A DNA stretch of 64,000 bases from Quillaja saponaria (GCA_029379385.1 CM055605.1:13303001-13367000); one strand, 5' to 3'; positions 11,801-24,182 are shown, numbered from the stretch's first letter. Made by a program: numbers and translations. Notes: a model not told the origin generated them from the sequence alone.

Positions 11801-13252
11801 ATTTGATTCAGCAAAATTGAACTTCTTGGTTGAAATTGCTAGAGTGCTCCACAGCTAAGCTAAGAGGAAGACCATAACCCTTGAAGAAACAAAAGGGCTG
11901 GAAGTCTAGAAAAGAAAATCTTGCAGTTACCAAGAAAGGAAGGTCAATCAAAACAGGGAGATAAAATAATAAAAGGAGCTAGAAACATTACTAGGAAAGA
12001 AAAGGAAAGACAAGGTCGTTGAATGGATAGACAAGAAGATAAAGAAAATGAAAAAGTAAGCTAGTACAAGAGAATAATAAAGTCCCAAGTCAACATTTTA
12101 ATTATGTGGTCCAAACTTTGCCTTGGTACATATATATATATAAATATTTATTTATTTTAATTTTACTTATGTAAAATTTTTTCTACCTAATCACAACAAG
12201 TTACGTACAAATGTTCTTAAGTGTACGTTAAAATATCGGGTTATAACACTACGTTGCCTACCTTTGTTCTTTCTCTCCTTTTTCATCCGATTTTAGTGAT
12301 GTGGAATCAAAAAGTCATGGTAGCAGTGCTAGCTCAAGAAATGCACTCCGAATTAGACTCTAACTCATGATTTTGAAGCCTTATAAGAGATGAAAGGCTT
12401 GGGGATTCAAAGCACATAATTAAGCAAGAGATTTCTTGTGATATAGAACTAATTAAGAGTGCTTAGAGCAAGAGGAGCAAGGATATAAAAGAGCTTGTAA
12501 ATCGATATCTTCATAATTTTTCTCATATTCTTCCTTTTTTTTTTTTAATTCCTTGTATGTTTTTGATGATTTGTTTAAATACAGTTATGTTTATATTAAG
12601 TAGCATTGAATAATTCCCTTTCTAGGATTACAATAGAACTCACATGTTAGCTTGACTTAAATTTTTCTATGAATTGCTTAGAGTTTAGTATTTATGTTAG
12701 TTATTTCATTTCATGCTTAATGCCTCTAATTGCTCGATCACCAATTAGATTATTTTTTAACTTAGAGGAACCTTAACAAAGGAAATATAAGTTTAGCCTT
12801 GAGTGATATAGCACATGTTTAAATTCATTCACCTAGTTGTTTGAATTTGATTCGTATATAGGATAGATATATACCTATATACCTTGTGTTACCAATTTAG
12901 GTCTAGTCTTAATGAATCAATCTTAATTCAATTCTTAAAGACATATAGTTGTTTGAAAGATACTTATAATTGAATAAGAACCCTTGGTTAATAATAATAA
13001 TAATCCAAGTGAAGTGTGAGAAAAGTTGTAATTATAGGTCTTCACCACTAAATTCTTAAGATTAATGTGTCATTAGTTAGGTTTAGATTAGATTAGTTTT
13101 TCAACCCTAATTTGTTTGTTTGAATAAAGTTAGGATTATGCTAATTTTAGTACTTAGCTAGATATTAGTTGCAATTCCTCGTGGGTTCGTCACTCTACTT
13201 TTTCATTATATTACTTGTTACGATACTTGCACTTGCATGATTAATATCGACA
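8817..13252 (+). mobile_element. Athila-like gypsy LTR (copy A), 5'-truncated and split
   Basis: 8817-8975 and 12249-13252 together match the LTR family seen intact at 15256-16601, 52390-53746 and 60113. Shared landmarks are GACTCTAAC/ATGATTTTTGAAGCCT with an adjacent purine stretch, TAGGATTACAATAGAACTCAC, TTGCTCGATCACCAATTAGA, TATATAGGATAGATATATACC, TCCTCGTGGGTTCG and the end TTACGATACTTGCACTTGC. The first about 200 bp of the LTR are missing. No internal region follows, so this is a truncated solo LTR. 8976-12248 is a later insertion. Confidence 0.8.
8976..12248 (+). mobile_element. Long solo LTR (gypsy-type, 3.27 kb) inserted in LTR copy A
   Basis: Bounded by TGTCACACCCCTCACTGAGG and ATCGGGTTATAACA, the TG...CA ends expected of an LTR. 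The flanks CTATG (8971-8975) and CTACG (12249-12253) form a five-base target-site duplication with one change. Inside are no gag or pol frames. The start (TGTNACACCCC...CCATAACCCTGACTTCG) is of a type common in plant gypsy LTRs. ORFs of 66-90 codons at 9821-11602 show no family similarity. A short non-autonomous element is an alternative. Confidence 0.75.
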
Positions 13253-13975
13253 ACAGTAGTGTTGTGTTAGAGGAGATTGTGGAGGAGGTTCCTGGTTTAG
13301 TCGAACTAGTTGTGGAGGAGTTTGTGGAACAGGTATTGGGTTTGGAGTACTTATAGTAGAGATAAAAGAGGAATTGGTATGGATTCTGGATGTTGTGGAG
13401 GAAGACCAGGGAGGCATTGGTGAATACCAACTGGAGGATCCCTTTTGGGACGGTTATGCAAGACTTGTGGAAGTGGTAAACACTGAGGATATTGGGCCAT
13501 ACTGAGATGCCTTGACTGTATTGTTTTGGCATGAGTCTTTTATAGATGATGATTGCATATCTTGAAGGCATCGGGAAGCCTTTTTTCCTATAGATAGTTA
13601 GAGTACTTAGTTATTATTTACTAATCCCTTATTTCTAATGTATTAACTTCACACTGTCATATGTTAACTCTGATAATTAATTATATGTATATTTTAATTC
13701 TTTTTGCCATACAGGTGAATGTGTTTTATTTGAAAGGGTATGTTGATTATGGTATTTAATGAACGTCCTAATATTAAAGTGATATTCGAATAGGTCCGTA
13801 TATCATAAATAGTTTTTGTTGTGATACAAGTCAAGCCATAACACATCTGTCCTATAGAAAAGTGTGTGGAGTAGTAGGAAGTCCTATAGCATTTTTGTGT
13901 ATTATAGGATAGTCAGGACACTAAAGTGCTTATTTTATCTTACAATATGTGTTAATAACACGAATTTCATAATTC
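13253..13975. other. Spacer between inverted LTRs; no gene recognised
   Basis: A minus-strand frame at 13571-13218 (117 codons) overlaps the end of LTR copy A and is rich in Ser/Thr from GTGGAGGA-type repeats on the plus strand. I see no family similarity. It may be remaining internal sequence of the Athila-like element. Confidence 0.5.
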
Positions 13976-14450
13976 ACTTGCATGTTTCGTTGTAAGTAAT
14001 ATAGTGATTGAGTAGAGCATCAATCCCATGAGGAATTGTCACTAATATCTAGTTAAGTATTAAAATTAACACAATCCTAATTTTATTCAAACAAATGAAT
14101 TAGGGTGGATAAATCTAATTTAAACTACATCTAATTAATGACAAATTAAATTAGATATTTCAATGGATAAAGGCCTGAAGTTACAATTTCCCTTAACACT
14201 TCACTTGACTTATTATTATCTTATCATGCTTAGTTATGGTATTGAATTATTAACCTAGGATTCTAATTCAATTATAAGCATATACCTGTCTTATAAACAT
14301 ATATTTCACTTAACCAATTCTCTGTATTCCTATGAGAATTAAGTTAAGCAAAACTCATTAAGATTATATAAGGCATATAGGTTACTATCCTATATATGAA
14401 TTAAATTCAAAGGTTTCTTATAACTCACTATATGAGCCATTCCTTTGTTT
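13976..14450 (-). mobile_element. Athila-like LTR fragment (copy B), inverted relative to copy A
   Basis: The reverse complement of this segment follows the 3' half of LTR copy A: TTTGTTTGAATAAAATTAGG, TACTTAACTAGATATTAGTG and CAATTCCTCATGGGATTGAT compare with 13110-13200. The left end is CACTTGCATG, as in copy A (ACTTGCATGA). It fades near 14440-14450 at AACAAAGGAA. Confidence 0.75.
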
Positions 14451-14729
14451 TCCATGTTGCCTTGCTCCTCATGCAAGAGTTAAGTGGAACCTTCTTTAAA
14501 AAACCCATATAACAATCCAAGTCCTTAGCCGAATCCACTTGAAATTTTCTAGCATTCACCATCAAACCTTGAAGTGACTCACTTGACACAACTACAAATC
14601 AATCACTCAAGCTCCTTCAACAATTGCCATCTAAGGCTCAACCAAATCAACCTCCAAAGGCTTGGACGAATTGGATGAATAGCCCTTAAGCAAAAGGAAA
14701 ACACCATTAACCCGAGAACTAGGTAAGTT
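14451..14729. other. Unassigned stretch before the poly-C tract
   Basis: No coding similarity found. On the plus strand it ends in AACTAGGTAAGTTCCCC, which resembles CTCTAGGTAAGTCCTCTCCC at about 48022-48041 in an Athila-like spacer. It may therefore be spacer of the same family. Confidence 0.35.
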
Positions 14730-14753
14730 CCCCCCCCCCCCCCCCCCCTCCCC
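14730..14753. repeat. Poly-C tract
   Basis: 19 consecutive C (14730-14748), then T and four more C. This is strongly unlike the AT-rich surroundings. The exact length in an assembly is unreliable for such runs. Confidence 0.9.
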
Positions 14754-14754
14754 A

Positions 14755-17235
14755 ATTCATCTTGCTGTTACCTTTTTGTTTCCAAATTTCTTTAATGGCA
14801 TTTTGGGATAGAATTAAAGCTTTTCTTGACTCTTAAAATTTCTTGGTTGAAACCCTATCATGCACCTTGGACTTTTATGAATCTTGAGTAGTCTTGATAA
14901 GCCTTTTGTCTTGGGTCTTGGCAACCTCAAAAGGCCCTTGCTTTTCTTGATTTTCTTGGAGAGTTTTACAATTGGACATGGCATGCCTAAGTCTTAAACA
15001 ATGGTTACAATAACTTGGCACATTCTTATAGCCAACTTATTGAAAAAACCCTTGCCCTCACTACATCCAATCTACACACATTCTTGGATAGGTTTTAGAA
15101 CTATCTCTACTTAAACATGTGCATTACTAGGAATTATGATTGAACTTTTTTGGAATAAAAATGGATAGGCAGATTAGGAGAACAATTAATGATTCTTGAT
15201 CCAATTTAAAGTCAGTAGTCCACTTAAAGACATGAATAGAAAAACGCTAAAAGAATGTTATCGGATTTACCACGCAAGTGCACTTATTGTTAACAAGTAA
15301 TAATGTGATAAAGTATAGATCATTCCCCGAGAAATTAAATCTAACAATCGTTAATTACTAAAATTAATCAATCCTAACTTTATCCAAATGAGTGAAACTT
15401 CGAGATTATTAATTAAATTAACTAAAACTATTAAACTTAAGAATGTATGGAGATGAACCTAGGATCACAATTTTCCCCACACTTCACTTGACTTGTCTTT
15501 ATCCTATCGTGCTTAGTTAGGGTTCTAAGTCAATTATAAGTATTTTTTGAGTTACTTATAATTTATACCTTACTTAACCAATTCACTATATGTCTATGAG
15601 AATTGAATTAAGCAAGATTCATTAAGACTAGACCTAAATTGGCTACACAAGGTATATAGGTATATGTCTATCCTATATACGAATCAAATTCAAACAACTA
15701 GGTGAATGAATTCGAACAAGTGTTATTTCACTCAAGGTTAAACCTAGATTTCCTTTATCAAGTTCCTCTAAGTTACCAAGTCAATCTAATTAGTGATCAA
15801 GCAATTAGAAGCATTAAGCATGAAATGAAATACATAAATACCAAACCCTAAGAAATCCATAGATAAATTTGAGTCCATTGTAATTCTAGAAATAAAACTA
15901 CTCCATGCTACTTAGTTTAAACATGGATTCGTATAAAAAAAATGAAAAAAAATTAGACAATGCAAGTAAAGTAAATAGTAGATGATAGAAAATTGATAGG
16001 TTGTCAGGCTTCAATCTTCAACCATCCAAACTCCTCTTACTCTTTGTACTCTTGATCACATTTTAATCTCAAAAACTTCTTACCTAACTTGTGTGTATTG
16101 AATCCCCAAGCTAAATACTCCTTAAATAGGCTTTATAACCCTCAAATAGGGTTCAATTTGGACTAGTAATTGGGTTGGTGCCACGGCATTGTTTTTTGGA
16201 AAAATGCATCACTGTAGGCCCCATTGCGCCAGCTTTTTTGGCACCAAGTGCCTCTAACTTTGGCACTATGGTCCTAACTTTTTGGCACTTTGACCCCATC
16301 TTGATCCTGGCAGCACATACTATTTTTGCAATTTTTTAGTGTTTTAAGCACAAATTTGACTTCCAATAAGATTCTTTTAAGCATTAAACCTTCAAAACAC
16401 ATAAATTAAGTTAATATAAGTTAGAAATCATATTAAAAATGTAAATCCTAATCAAAATAAATTAGGATTCAACATCCTAATATAACAAGGACAAGATTAA
16501 GAATTAACTAAAAGCTAGGCAAACTTCAACTAAAACTAAAGAACATAGCTAAAATAAATGGGTAAAAGAATATGTAATAAGTATAATTTAAAGACTTATC
16601 AATGTACCATTGATTCGCTCTACACCATAATCTTTGGAAATCCTCTCAATAAGACTTCAATTAAGATATGTTTATGATCAAGAAGGCATTGCCAATTGAC
16701 ACTAAAGCCATGAGCCCTATAATAGCAAAGGGTTTTCAAATATCCATCATTGATGACCTACCATGAGAAAAATTTCCCACCAACAATAACTTGAAATGGG
16801 CTGCAATGGCTTTAATTTCTTTAGTTGAAAAATAAACCACAGGTACCCCTATATGATGTAATTTCTTTGCAATGCAAAAGACTGCTTGACGCCGAACTTT
16901 GTGACACTGTGGCAACAAACGATTTCTTGTTGAAGTCTTAAGTTAGGGTTCGATTGCTCTGGCAGCTTGGATCGCATGGATACATCATGCATAGATTGTG
17001 GAATCGGGTGGGATGGGGTACGGTTTGAAAGTGCTACATGGTCGATATGTTTAAGAGCTTTGGATGGAAGGGAAGAGACCGAGTGCATGCCATAAGAGTG
17101 ATTCAAAAAAATATTTTCTTGATTTTTAGGGGATGATGACAAGAAGGAGGTTAAAAACCCTAGAAGTTCTTGGGCTTTAGATATTAGAAGGTCATGAAGG
17201 GCAGCCACCGTAAACAACAACTGTTTGTCCCCCAT
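14755..17235 (-). pseudogene. L1-like LINE ORF1 (gag-like), split by a solo LTR
   Basis: On the minus strand an ATG at 17235 (MGDKQLLFTVAALHDLL) begins a frame that continues, after a frameshift, into KLLLVGNFSHGRSSMMDI. This matches FLYGRPPMMDI in the LINE ORF1 at 46.9 kb, the start of the DUF4283-type RNA-binding domain. Similarity continues at 15255-14755 (PIQECV, then a broken Cys/His knuckle and Lys-rich tail). Plant LINE ORF1 proteins bind the element RNA in cis. The solo LTR at 15256-16601 interrupts it, and stops and frameshifts are common. No ORF2 follows on the 3' side, so the copy is incomplete. Confidence 0.8.
15256..16601 (-). mobile_element. Athila-like solo LTR (copy C)
   Basis: Complete LTR of 1346 bp in minus orientation. 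It starts TGTTATCGGATTTACCACGC and ends GACTTATCA, the reverse complement of TGATAAGTC...CGATAACA. It matches 52390-53746 over its length. AATGT occurs at both edges (15254-15258 and 16601-16605) and could be the target-site duplication, but then the LTR ends would not be TG/CA. LINE ORF1 similarity flanks both sides. Confidence 0.85.
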
Positions 17236-17542
17236 TGTGGATGGTAAAGCTTGGAAACCACTAATGAAGTGTAAACCTTAGCAGAGCCTTTTTTAAAAAT
17301 CCTACCTCAAGTCTGCTTTATTAGTACTAACTTTCTAGCTTAAGATAGGTTCGAATTCTTAGAATAATGATTCCATTAGTGAAAGCATAGGTAAGAAATA
17401 TGTGACTTTACAAAGATAAAGCCAAAGAGAAAAATTAAACAAATCTAGTAGCTAAAGCAAACAAATCTGACAGCTCAAATTGACATCTTATGAAGAAGGG
17501 TATTGAATACAAGAGCAAGTGTCTTTAGTGCAAATGGGAGTT
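17236..17542. other. Probable LINE 5' leader; no gene
   Basis: Lies directly upstream (minus sense) of the LINE ORF1 start codon and ends at the TG of a long LTR. No coding similarity was found. Confidence 0.4.
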
Positions 17543-19189
17543 TGTTAGTAGTATGCCTTATAACCCAATAGTATTAAATCAGTATAGAATATTACAATTA
17601 ATATAGTCTTATTCAATTATTAATAAAGTGAAGTTATTTGGTAACCATATGGCACTATTATTTATCATGTACTATGATTGCTAACATGATAAATCTCGTA
17701 AAATAAATGAAATGGATATAAGAATCATGATGTGATCATACTTATGAGATATATTTTCTTCGCTTAAACATTCCTAATCGTAGAATCATTAATAATGGGA
17801 ATTAATGAGGTTAGATTAGTATATCTTATATTTCCTCAAATGTTGAGGGTGATCAATCCCATGATCACTTTTAGTTGACATTATAACAAACATAGGTGCT
17901 TGTTAGAGAACAAGTTCATTAAATTGACTCGATCATAGAACACTCATATGAACTTTTACATAATTGTCAATAAGACTTCTTAGTTACAATAGTGCAAATA
18001 ATCTTTAGACTTGAGGCCTCATATACATCTTATATATGATTATCATGCTTTAATGATATCTAAGTATAATTCACCATAAGTTATACTGGGGTAGATATTG
18101 GGTATGACAATCTATGTATAAAGCTATATATGTGCACAATAAAGGGATCTATCACTCTTAGTAGAGAGAGAGTATGCTCTATGTCATCTAGTTAAGGTAT
18201 AGCTCAAAAAGTCCCTAGCCATGATGGTATAAAACTAGATTAAGGAATCCAGGTTTTGACACACAATATGACTTATAAATAGATATATCAGATTAAACAA
18301 TAAACTGTTGATAATAATTCATACTCTAAATTTAATGAGTAACATTAGATGATAGAAAGATTGAATTACACAGTAACTGACAACATAAAGGTTCACAATA
18401 TATTTATATTATCTGGGTAGTCATCATATACTTTTAGGCATCAGTCTTGACTTGTAAGTAGCTCAAGAATTAATTAACTAATTAATTATCACTAATGGGT
18501 GAATCGAAAATTGTTTTAATTCAAATAAATTAGAAAGTTTTTATAATAAATTAGATAGGGATCTAAGTGAAAATATATTAAATTAATGTAGCCTACTACT
18601 AGTTTAATATATAAGGGGTCACACACAAAAGAGTGTAAATTAATGAGGAGGAGTTTTAGGCTTCCAAGTAATTGCAAACAATTAGAATTTGAATTTTAAA
18701 TAGGATTGTCCTATTTTGACTAAAACTCTAAAGTAAGGATTTGATCCTATCACCTTGAATTTGGGTAACATCCTACTTAAGTGAGGGAAGACCTCGAAAG
18801 AAAAGTACATAACTTTCTAGAAAAATAACACAAAGAAAGCCAAAGATCTCTACATTAGAGAATTTTTGGCAAACCGAGTGTATGAGAGCAAGAGAAAATC
18901 TCAACACTTGTGCTAGCACATAAGGAGGTTTTTGACAAGCCTTCTCAGAGCTCTTGATTAATTCATTCATGAGGATAAGCTAGGAAGTTACACACCCTGT
19001 GTAATTTAATGAATCACGTTGTTGAATTGAAGTTTGTCCTAATCTCTTTAAGAGGTAAAATCATATTCATTAGATTAATAGGTTTACTTGCTTCATAAAC
19101 AATAGAGTAGCTCCTAGGGATTTGGTTATGTCATAGTTTTATTTGATACAATTTAAATTTTGTTGTATACGGTGGGACCAATCATTACA
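17543..19189 (+). mobile_element. Long copia-like LTR (about 1.65 kb), probably solo or 5' LTR
   Basis: Begins TGTTAGTAGTATGCC and ends GGACCAATCATTACA. The next bases GGGCTGTGGTATAAAC resemble a PBS (TGGTATCAGAGC) for initiator tRNA-Met. No gag or pol follows. The flanks GAGTT and GGGCT do not form a clear target-site duplication. A TATA-like element and leader are plausible near 18600-18640. The copia assignment rests on the termini and PBS only. Confidence 0.6.
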
Positions 19190-20212
19190 GGGCTGTGGTA
19201 TAAACTAATTCTGGGTTTTATCGCTCAGCGCATTAAATCGTAATAAACTGTTATCAACATTGTTCAAACTTAAATATTGACTCACCTCTTGACGAAACTA
19301 TTCCTGACTCTTTTCCAGGTTCTTCTCGATAGATAATCCATTTGTTAGGCCAAGGTCTCCAAATTCTGCTCTATTTGTCAACGAAAGTTAGCAATGATCT
19401 TGCCCCATCCTGAAAAGAAGTTCTTATATTTGTTGTAGTATGAAAAGAATGTGCCCTTAGCATGCGCTTTACCCTTCCCTTTCTCAAGTGAGTTTGACGT
19501 TACATGGTATCTGACTTGTCAGTCTAACACCAGGTGAAGACTGGTAAAGTCCTTTAGCAATAGCCTTGGCAAACATAACTGTAATGGCTCAAGGGCTACC
19601 AGTGCACCCTGATTCTCTGCCACCAAAGCAATTTCCACGTGAATGTTAGCTAACCTTTAAGTTTACCTCTGTCGGCTTGGGTTCAAGCCTACCTGTTGTG
19701 TCATGCATTCCCAGATTAGGATCCTTAGTATATGAACTGGTGACCTTCGTTTGACTCTACAATATTCATGATCTTGTCTTTCCAAAAGTCCTATTGGACA
19801 TTTCAAATTGTTTGTAGCAACATGGATTTCCATAACGGCTTGTCTTGAAATTTTTCTAAGAGAAATAATCAAATGATTATAAATAACTTAGTACGAGCTA
19901 TCAGTTCAAGCCTTAAGGCAAAGCACTAGCAGATAGGTGTCTTTGATGTCAACTACTACCGTGAAGCATGAAACATAAATCTACATACGGAAATGCAAAT
20001 GCAAGAAAACTTACAAAAAAAGAAGATAAAATCACCAAAAAAAAAAAAGGGAATTGCAAGGAAATTGGTATTTCCAGTGAAAATGTGTGTATCTAAGACA
20101 AACCTTTTTCTTTGGTAGAAAGTGAAATAACAACAACCAAAAAAACAAAAACAAAAAACTAGGAAGCTACAATAGCTATGCGACGCTGCCACGCCACACC
20201 TACATTATCTGC
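19190..20212. other. Unassigned sequence and 3' flank of the LINE
   Basis: 19200-19900 has higher sequence complexity than its surroundings and a 69-codon minus frame (19872-19663), but I recognise no family. 19950-20212 is the region downstream of the LINE ORF2 stop codon and is T-rich on the minus strand. I did not find a poly-A tail. Confidence 0.5.
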
Positions 20213-23200
20213 TCAAAAAATGAGGTGCAAAGAGTAAGGAAGCTGATGCCTACTCAATTCACAATCTTGATCATCCAAAGCTAGATTGGCTAGACAATGA
20301 GTATGATTTAATTGCACTGCCCAATCCATGAGAAGAATTCGTTGTATGTCTCTAATAAAAGGCCTATGAGCATTAAGCTTACAATTATCCTTTGAGATAA
20401 GGTCAATCACAACTTGAAAATCTACCTCAACAAGAAGCTTCTTAAAACCTTTGTTCGAAGCAACTAGGAAACCCAGCCTTAGAGCCCAAAGTTCGGCTCT
20501 AACATAATAATACCAATCCACTTTTTTACCAAATCCGAACTCTCAACCTTCTAAACTGTTACGAATAATCCTAGGAGGAGGCCTCCAACTCACCCATACA
20601 CTTGAGTTCTGCTTCGAAGGGGACAAGAGAGAGCAAGTCCTCTCAACACTATCAATTTCTCTCCAAAGACTAAGAACATTAGGCTTTGGATTATGAGGCC
20701 ACGTGAAGTCTTCGTCAAAAATGCTTGAATTCCGCCATTTCCAAATCAACCAGCAGGTGATTCCAAAAATTATAGGCCAAGAATCATTGCTGGAGTCATG
20801 CTTCAAGTTGTTCAAGAACCACTCCTTCACCTCAGCCATAAAGGAATCTTGACTTCTCCTACTGTCCATAGCAGCACCCCACACTCTTCTGGCCCTAAAA
20901 CAATCCCGCAGCACATGACAAGTAGTCTCAGGCACCAATGAACAAGAGGCACACCTACTATCCGTGCCGGGAATTCTATTAGCCCAAATTACATTAGTTA
21001 GTAAGCCTCCATGAACCACCATCCAGAGGAACTGCCTAATTCGTTGAGGACCACACCAGTTCCATATAATTCTCCAATCCACCTGATTTTGCGAATGCCC
21101 TTCATCTAAAACAAGTTCACAGGCTGAACGAACTGAAAAAGCTCCAGTCGCCAAAAGTCCCCAAGCAATACTGTCTTCAACTTCTTATCGTGGGTGTACG
21201 CATCTCACGGATTGGTGCACTAACAGTAATAGGCAAATGCAATACCAATCTGTCTATGTCCCATTCACCCTCCACTGTAACAAAATCCTTCACTTTAGCT
21301 AGTCCTCCACCATATCATCTGACTCTTGCACAAGCGTCAACAAAGGCCCAATGTCAGGCACCCAATTATTAACCCAAAATTAATAGTCTCTCCATTCCCA
21401 ACTATCCAGCGGCTACCACACAGAAGATTAGGCCAAGTCCTGCAAACTGCCTTCCAAAGGATAGAATCAGTAGGCTTTGCCAACTGGGGTTGAAGTAAAT
21501 CCTCCTCCTTCACATACTTGGCCTTTATTAACTTCACCCACAAGCTATCCGTGCCTGTCATAATATTCTAGCCAACTTTCATTAAAAAAGCAATATCCAT
21601 AGAACGTAAATCTTTTACCCCGAGAACACCAAGGTGCTTGCTTTGGATAATGGTTTGACAACAATAAGTGTACGTTTTCTTTTTCTCTGTGTCACCCCAT
21701 AAAAAATCTCTACAGACTTTATCCACCTCTTCACATATACTTTACCAGAATTGCAGAAGATTGCCTGGAGTAGAGAGGAATTATTTGAAGGACAGACCTC
21801 AGAAGAGTTGTACGGCCAACCGTAGACGAAGACTTGGCATTCCAACCTGAAAACCAAGCTCTCACTTTTTCAACTATGAACCTATAGTATTTTTTTTAGG
21901 CTCTATCGATCAATAATGGAACATCAAGATATTTACCTAAATCCTTGGTTGATTTGAAGCCAGTAGCATTTTCGATCTCACGCAAAGTGCAACCTTTAAC
22001 CCTTCTTGTGCAATAAAATCTTGTTTTATCAATATTTACCCTCTGACCCGAGGCTTGCCCAAACTCCTAAAGAACATTTGTCATCATAGTAGCTTGTTCT
22101 CTCGAGGCTTCTGCAAAAAGAATCAAATCATCAGCAAACATAAGATGACTTACACTTGTCCTCCATTGCCAATACGGATAGCTTTCCCCACTCCTTGATT
22201 AACCTTACTAGTTACTAAGTGACCCAACTGTTTCATGCAAAGAACAAATAAGTAGGGAGAAAGCTGATCCCCTTGTCTTATACCTCGCTGTGGATAGAAT
22301 TGATCCGTACGTTCTCCATTCCAAAGAAATTGAAAATCCATAGTGGTCACACAAGCTATAACCAAATCAGTAAACTTTGTATCAAACCCTGCTAGTTGAA
22401 GAGTTTCTCTTATAAAGCTCCAATGAAGGCAATCATAAGCCTTTTTCAAATCTACATTAACTACCATGTATTGCTTTTTCCTTTCATAAGCCTCATCGAA
22501 TGCAATAACTCTTGAGTGATAATGATGTTATCATGGATTCTCCTTCCCGGAACAAAGCTAACCTGGTTGGGTGCCACTAGGTGGGTCATGACCCTTTTTA
22601 ATTGGGTCACTAGAAGTTTCGGGAGAATCTTGTATATTATGTTACACAAACTTATTGGCCGAAACTGAGTCATAGTCTCTGGTTGATCGACCTTTGGAAT
22701 TAAAGTGATAAAAGTAGAATTAATCCGAGCCACACTGGAATTGTTCATCATACACTCCTGGATCAAATTGCATACTGAAGGACCAACTATCCGCTAATTA
22801 GATTGGAAGAAAATGGCCTTGAATCCGTCTGGCTCCGGGGCCTTAAACGGCTGCATGGAAAATAAAGCTTGCCTTATTTCTTCCACTGTTGCCAGCCCAG
22901 AGATCTTATCAAAAACGTTGCCATTAATACTAGGAAATTCAATATCGCACTAAGACGAATCTGGTTGGAAGCTTCCTCGGCAAACAAAAAAGCCTATAAT
23001 AATCCATTGCCATTCTTTTTAGGTCGCTGTCATTGTCAACCCAATTACCTTCATTATTTTTTAGCAAAACAATCTTATTTCTTCTTCTGTGATTAATGGT
23101 AGAAGTGTGAAAAAACTTTATATTCCTGTCACCATATTGTATCCACTTTGAGACTTTTGATACCAAAGGATTTTATCCTATTGCAAGACTTCCAGTAGTT

Positions 23201-24182
23201 CCTGTTGCACATCAAGCTCTAATTGAGCTAACGAATGAGTATTAGAGGTTTCCAAGGAGTGTTGGATCCCTTGTAGCCGTGCCAATGCACGCTTTTTCCT
23301 TCTTGTGACATTTCCAAAAACCCCATAATTCCATCGTTTTAGTGGATCAATAACTTTGTAGATCATATCTGCAATATGAGCTGAATGGTCCCAATGGGAG
23401 GCTATGAACCTAGGGAAGTCTTTATGGGTAATCCACACTGCCTCAAACCTAAAAGGTTTTCGGCTTGTATTGGAAGAAAACCCAGTAGTATCCACTAACA
23501 ACGGATTATGATCTAACTTGATTCTTGAAAGTACTTTCACTATTGCTTGAGGAAACTGGCTCACCCAGGAATTAGTAGCTAGAGCTCGGTCTAATCTTTT
23601 ATACACCCTTTTGTACACGCCTCTCTTCGCACCTCTCCAAGTGAATTTCAGACCTTTGGCTCCAAGGTCTTGAAGATGGCAGTTGTGGATCCAGTTCATA
23701 AATTGTGCACATTTTGCAGGATTACTAGGAATATTTCCTATCTTCTCATAACTCATTGCAATTTCATTGAAATCTCCTACTACACAACAAGGAGTCTGAA
23801 TACTCTGAAATATTCCAAATTTCATTCCAACACTTCCTTCGAATATCTTCCCAAGGATTCGCATAAACTGCTGTCAACGCCCACACAATACTAGGCTATC
23901 TTGAATTAAACAATGAACAAATTAATTATGGGTACGCTCCACATGCAAGTTGACGGTCCCTGCTTTCCATAATACCCATATTCCCCGTGAAAATCCCACT
24001 GCCTCCTCAACGTGATGTTTATCAAAACCAAGCTTTGAGATAACATGCAAAGCATGACCTGCACTAATTCTAGGCTCCAAAATGATAGCAATATCTGGCT
24101 GATGAGTCTTAATCATCATCTTCATTACTCTCGCGAAACAAGCACTGGTTGCTCCACGGCAGTTCCAAGAAAAAATCTTCAT
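20213..24182 (-). pseudogene. L1-like LINE ORF2 (endonuclease, RT, RNase H), nearly full length
   Basis: Start at 24182 (MKIFSWNCRGATS). Domains in order on the minus strand: an APE-like endonuclease with ILEPRIS, GDFNEI (about 23770), RLDRALATNSW and LDHNPLLVD; a reverse transcriptase with FRPISLCNIIYKILPKLL, VDLKKAYDCLHW, GIRQGDQLSPYLF and FADD (about 22130-22145); a zf-RVT region with WNWCGPQRIRQFLW and HVLRDCFRARRVW (21100-20900); and an RNase H (RVT_3) with ELWALRLGFLVA and LLVEVDFQVVIDLI, ending at 20213. The enzyme nicks target DNA and primes cDNA synthesis. Frameshifts at about 23170, 22800, 22150 and 21600 and several stops inactivate it. No ORF1 is visible upstream. Confidence 0.93.

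Noticed and set aside
13218..13571. 117-codon minus frame, Ser/Thr-rich
   Set aside because: Arises from GTGGAGGA-type repeats and overlaps the end of an LTR; not supported as a gene.
16849..17235. Separate small gene with a 128-codon frame
   Set aside because: It continues into LINE ORF1 by a frameshift and shares block order with the LINE at 46 kb, so it is part of a retroelement.
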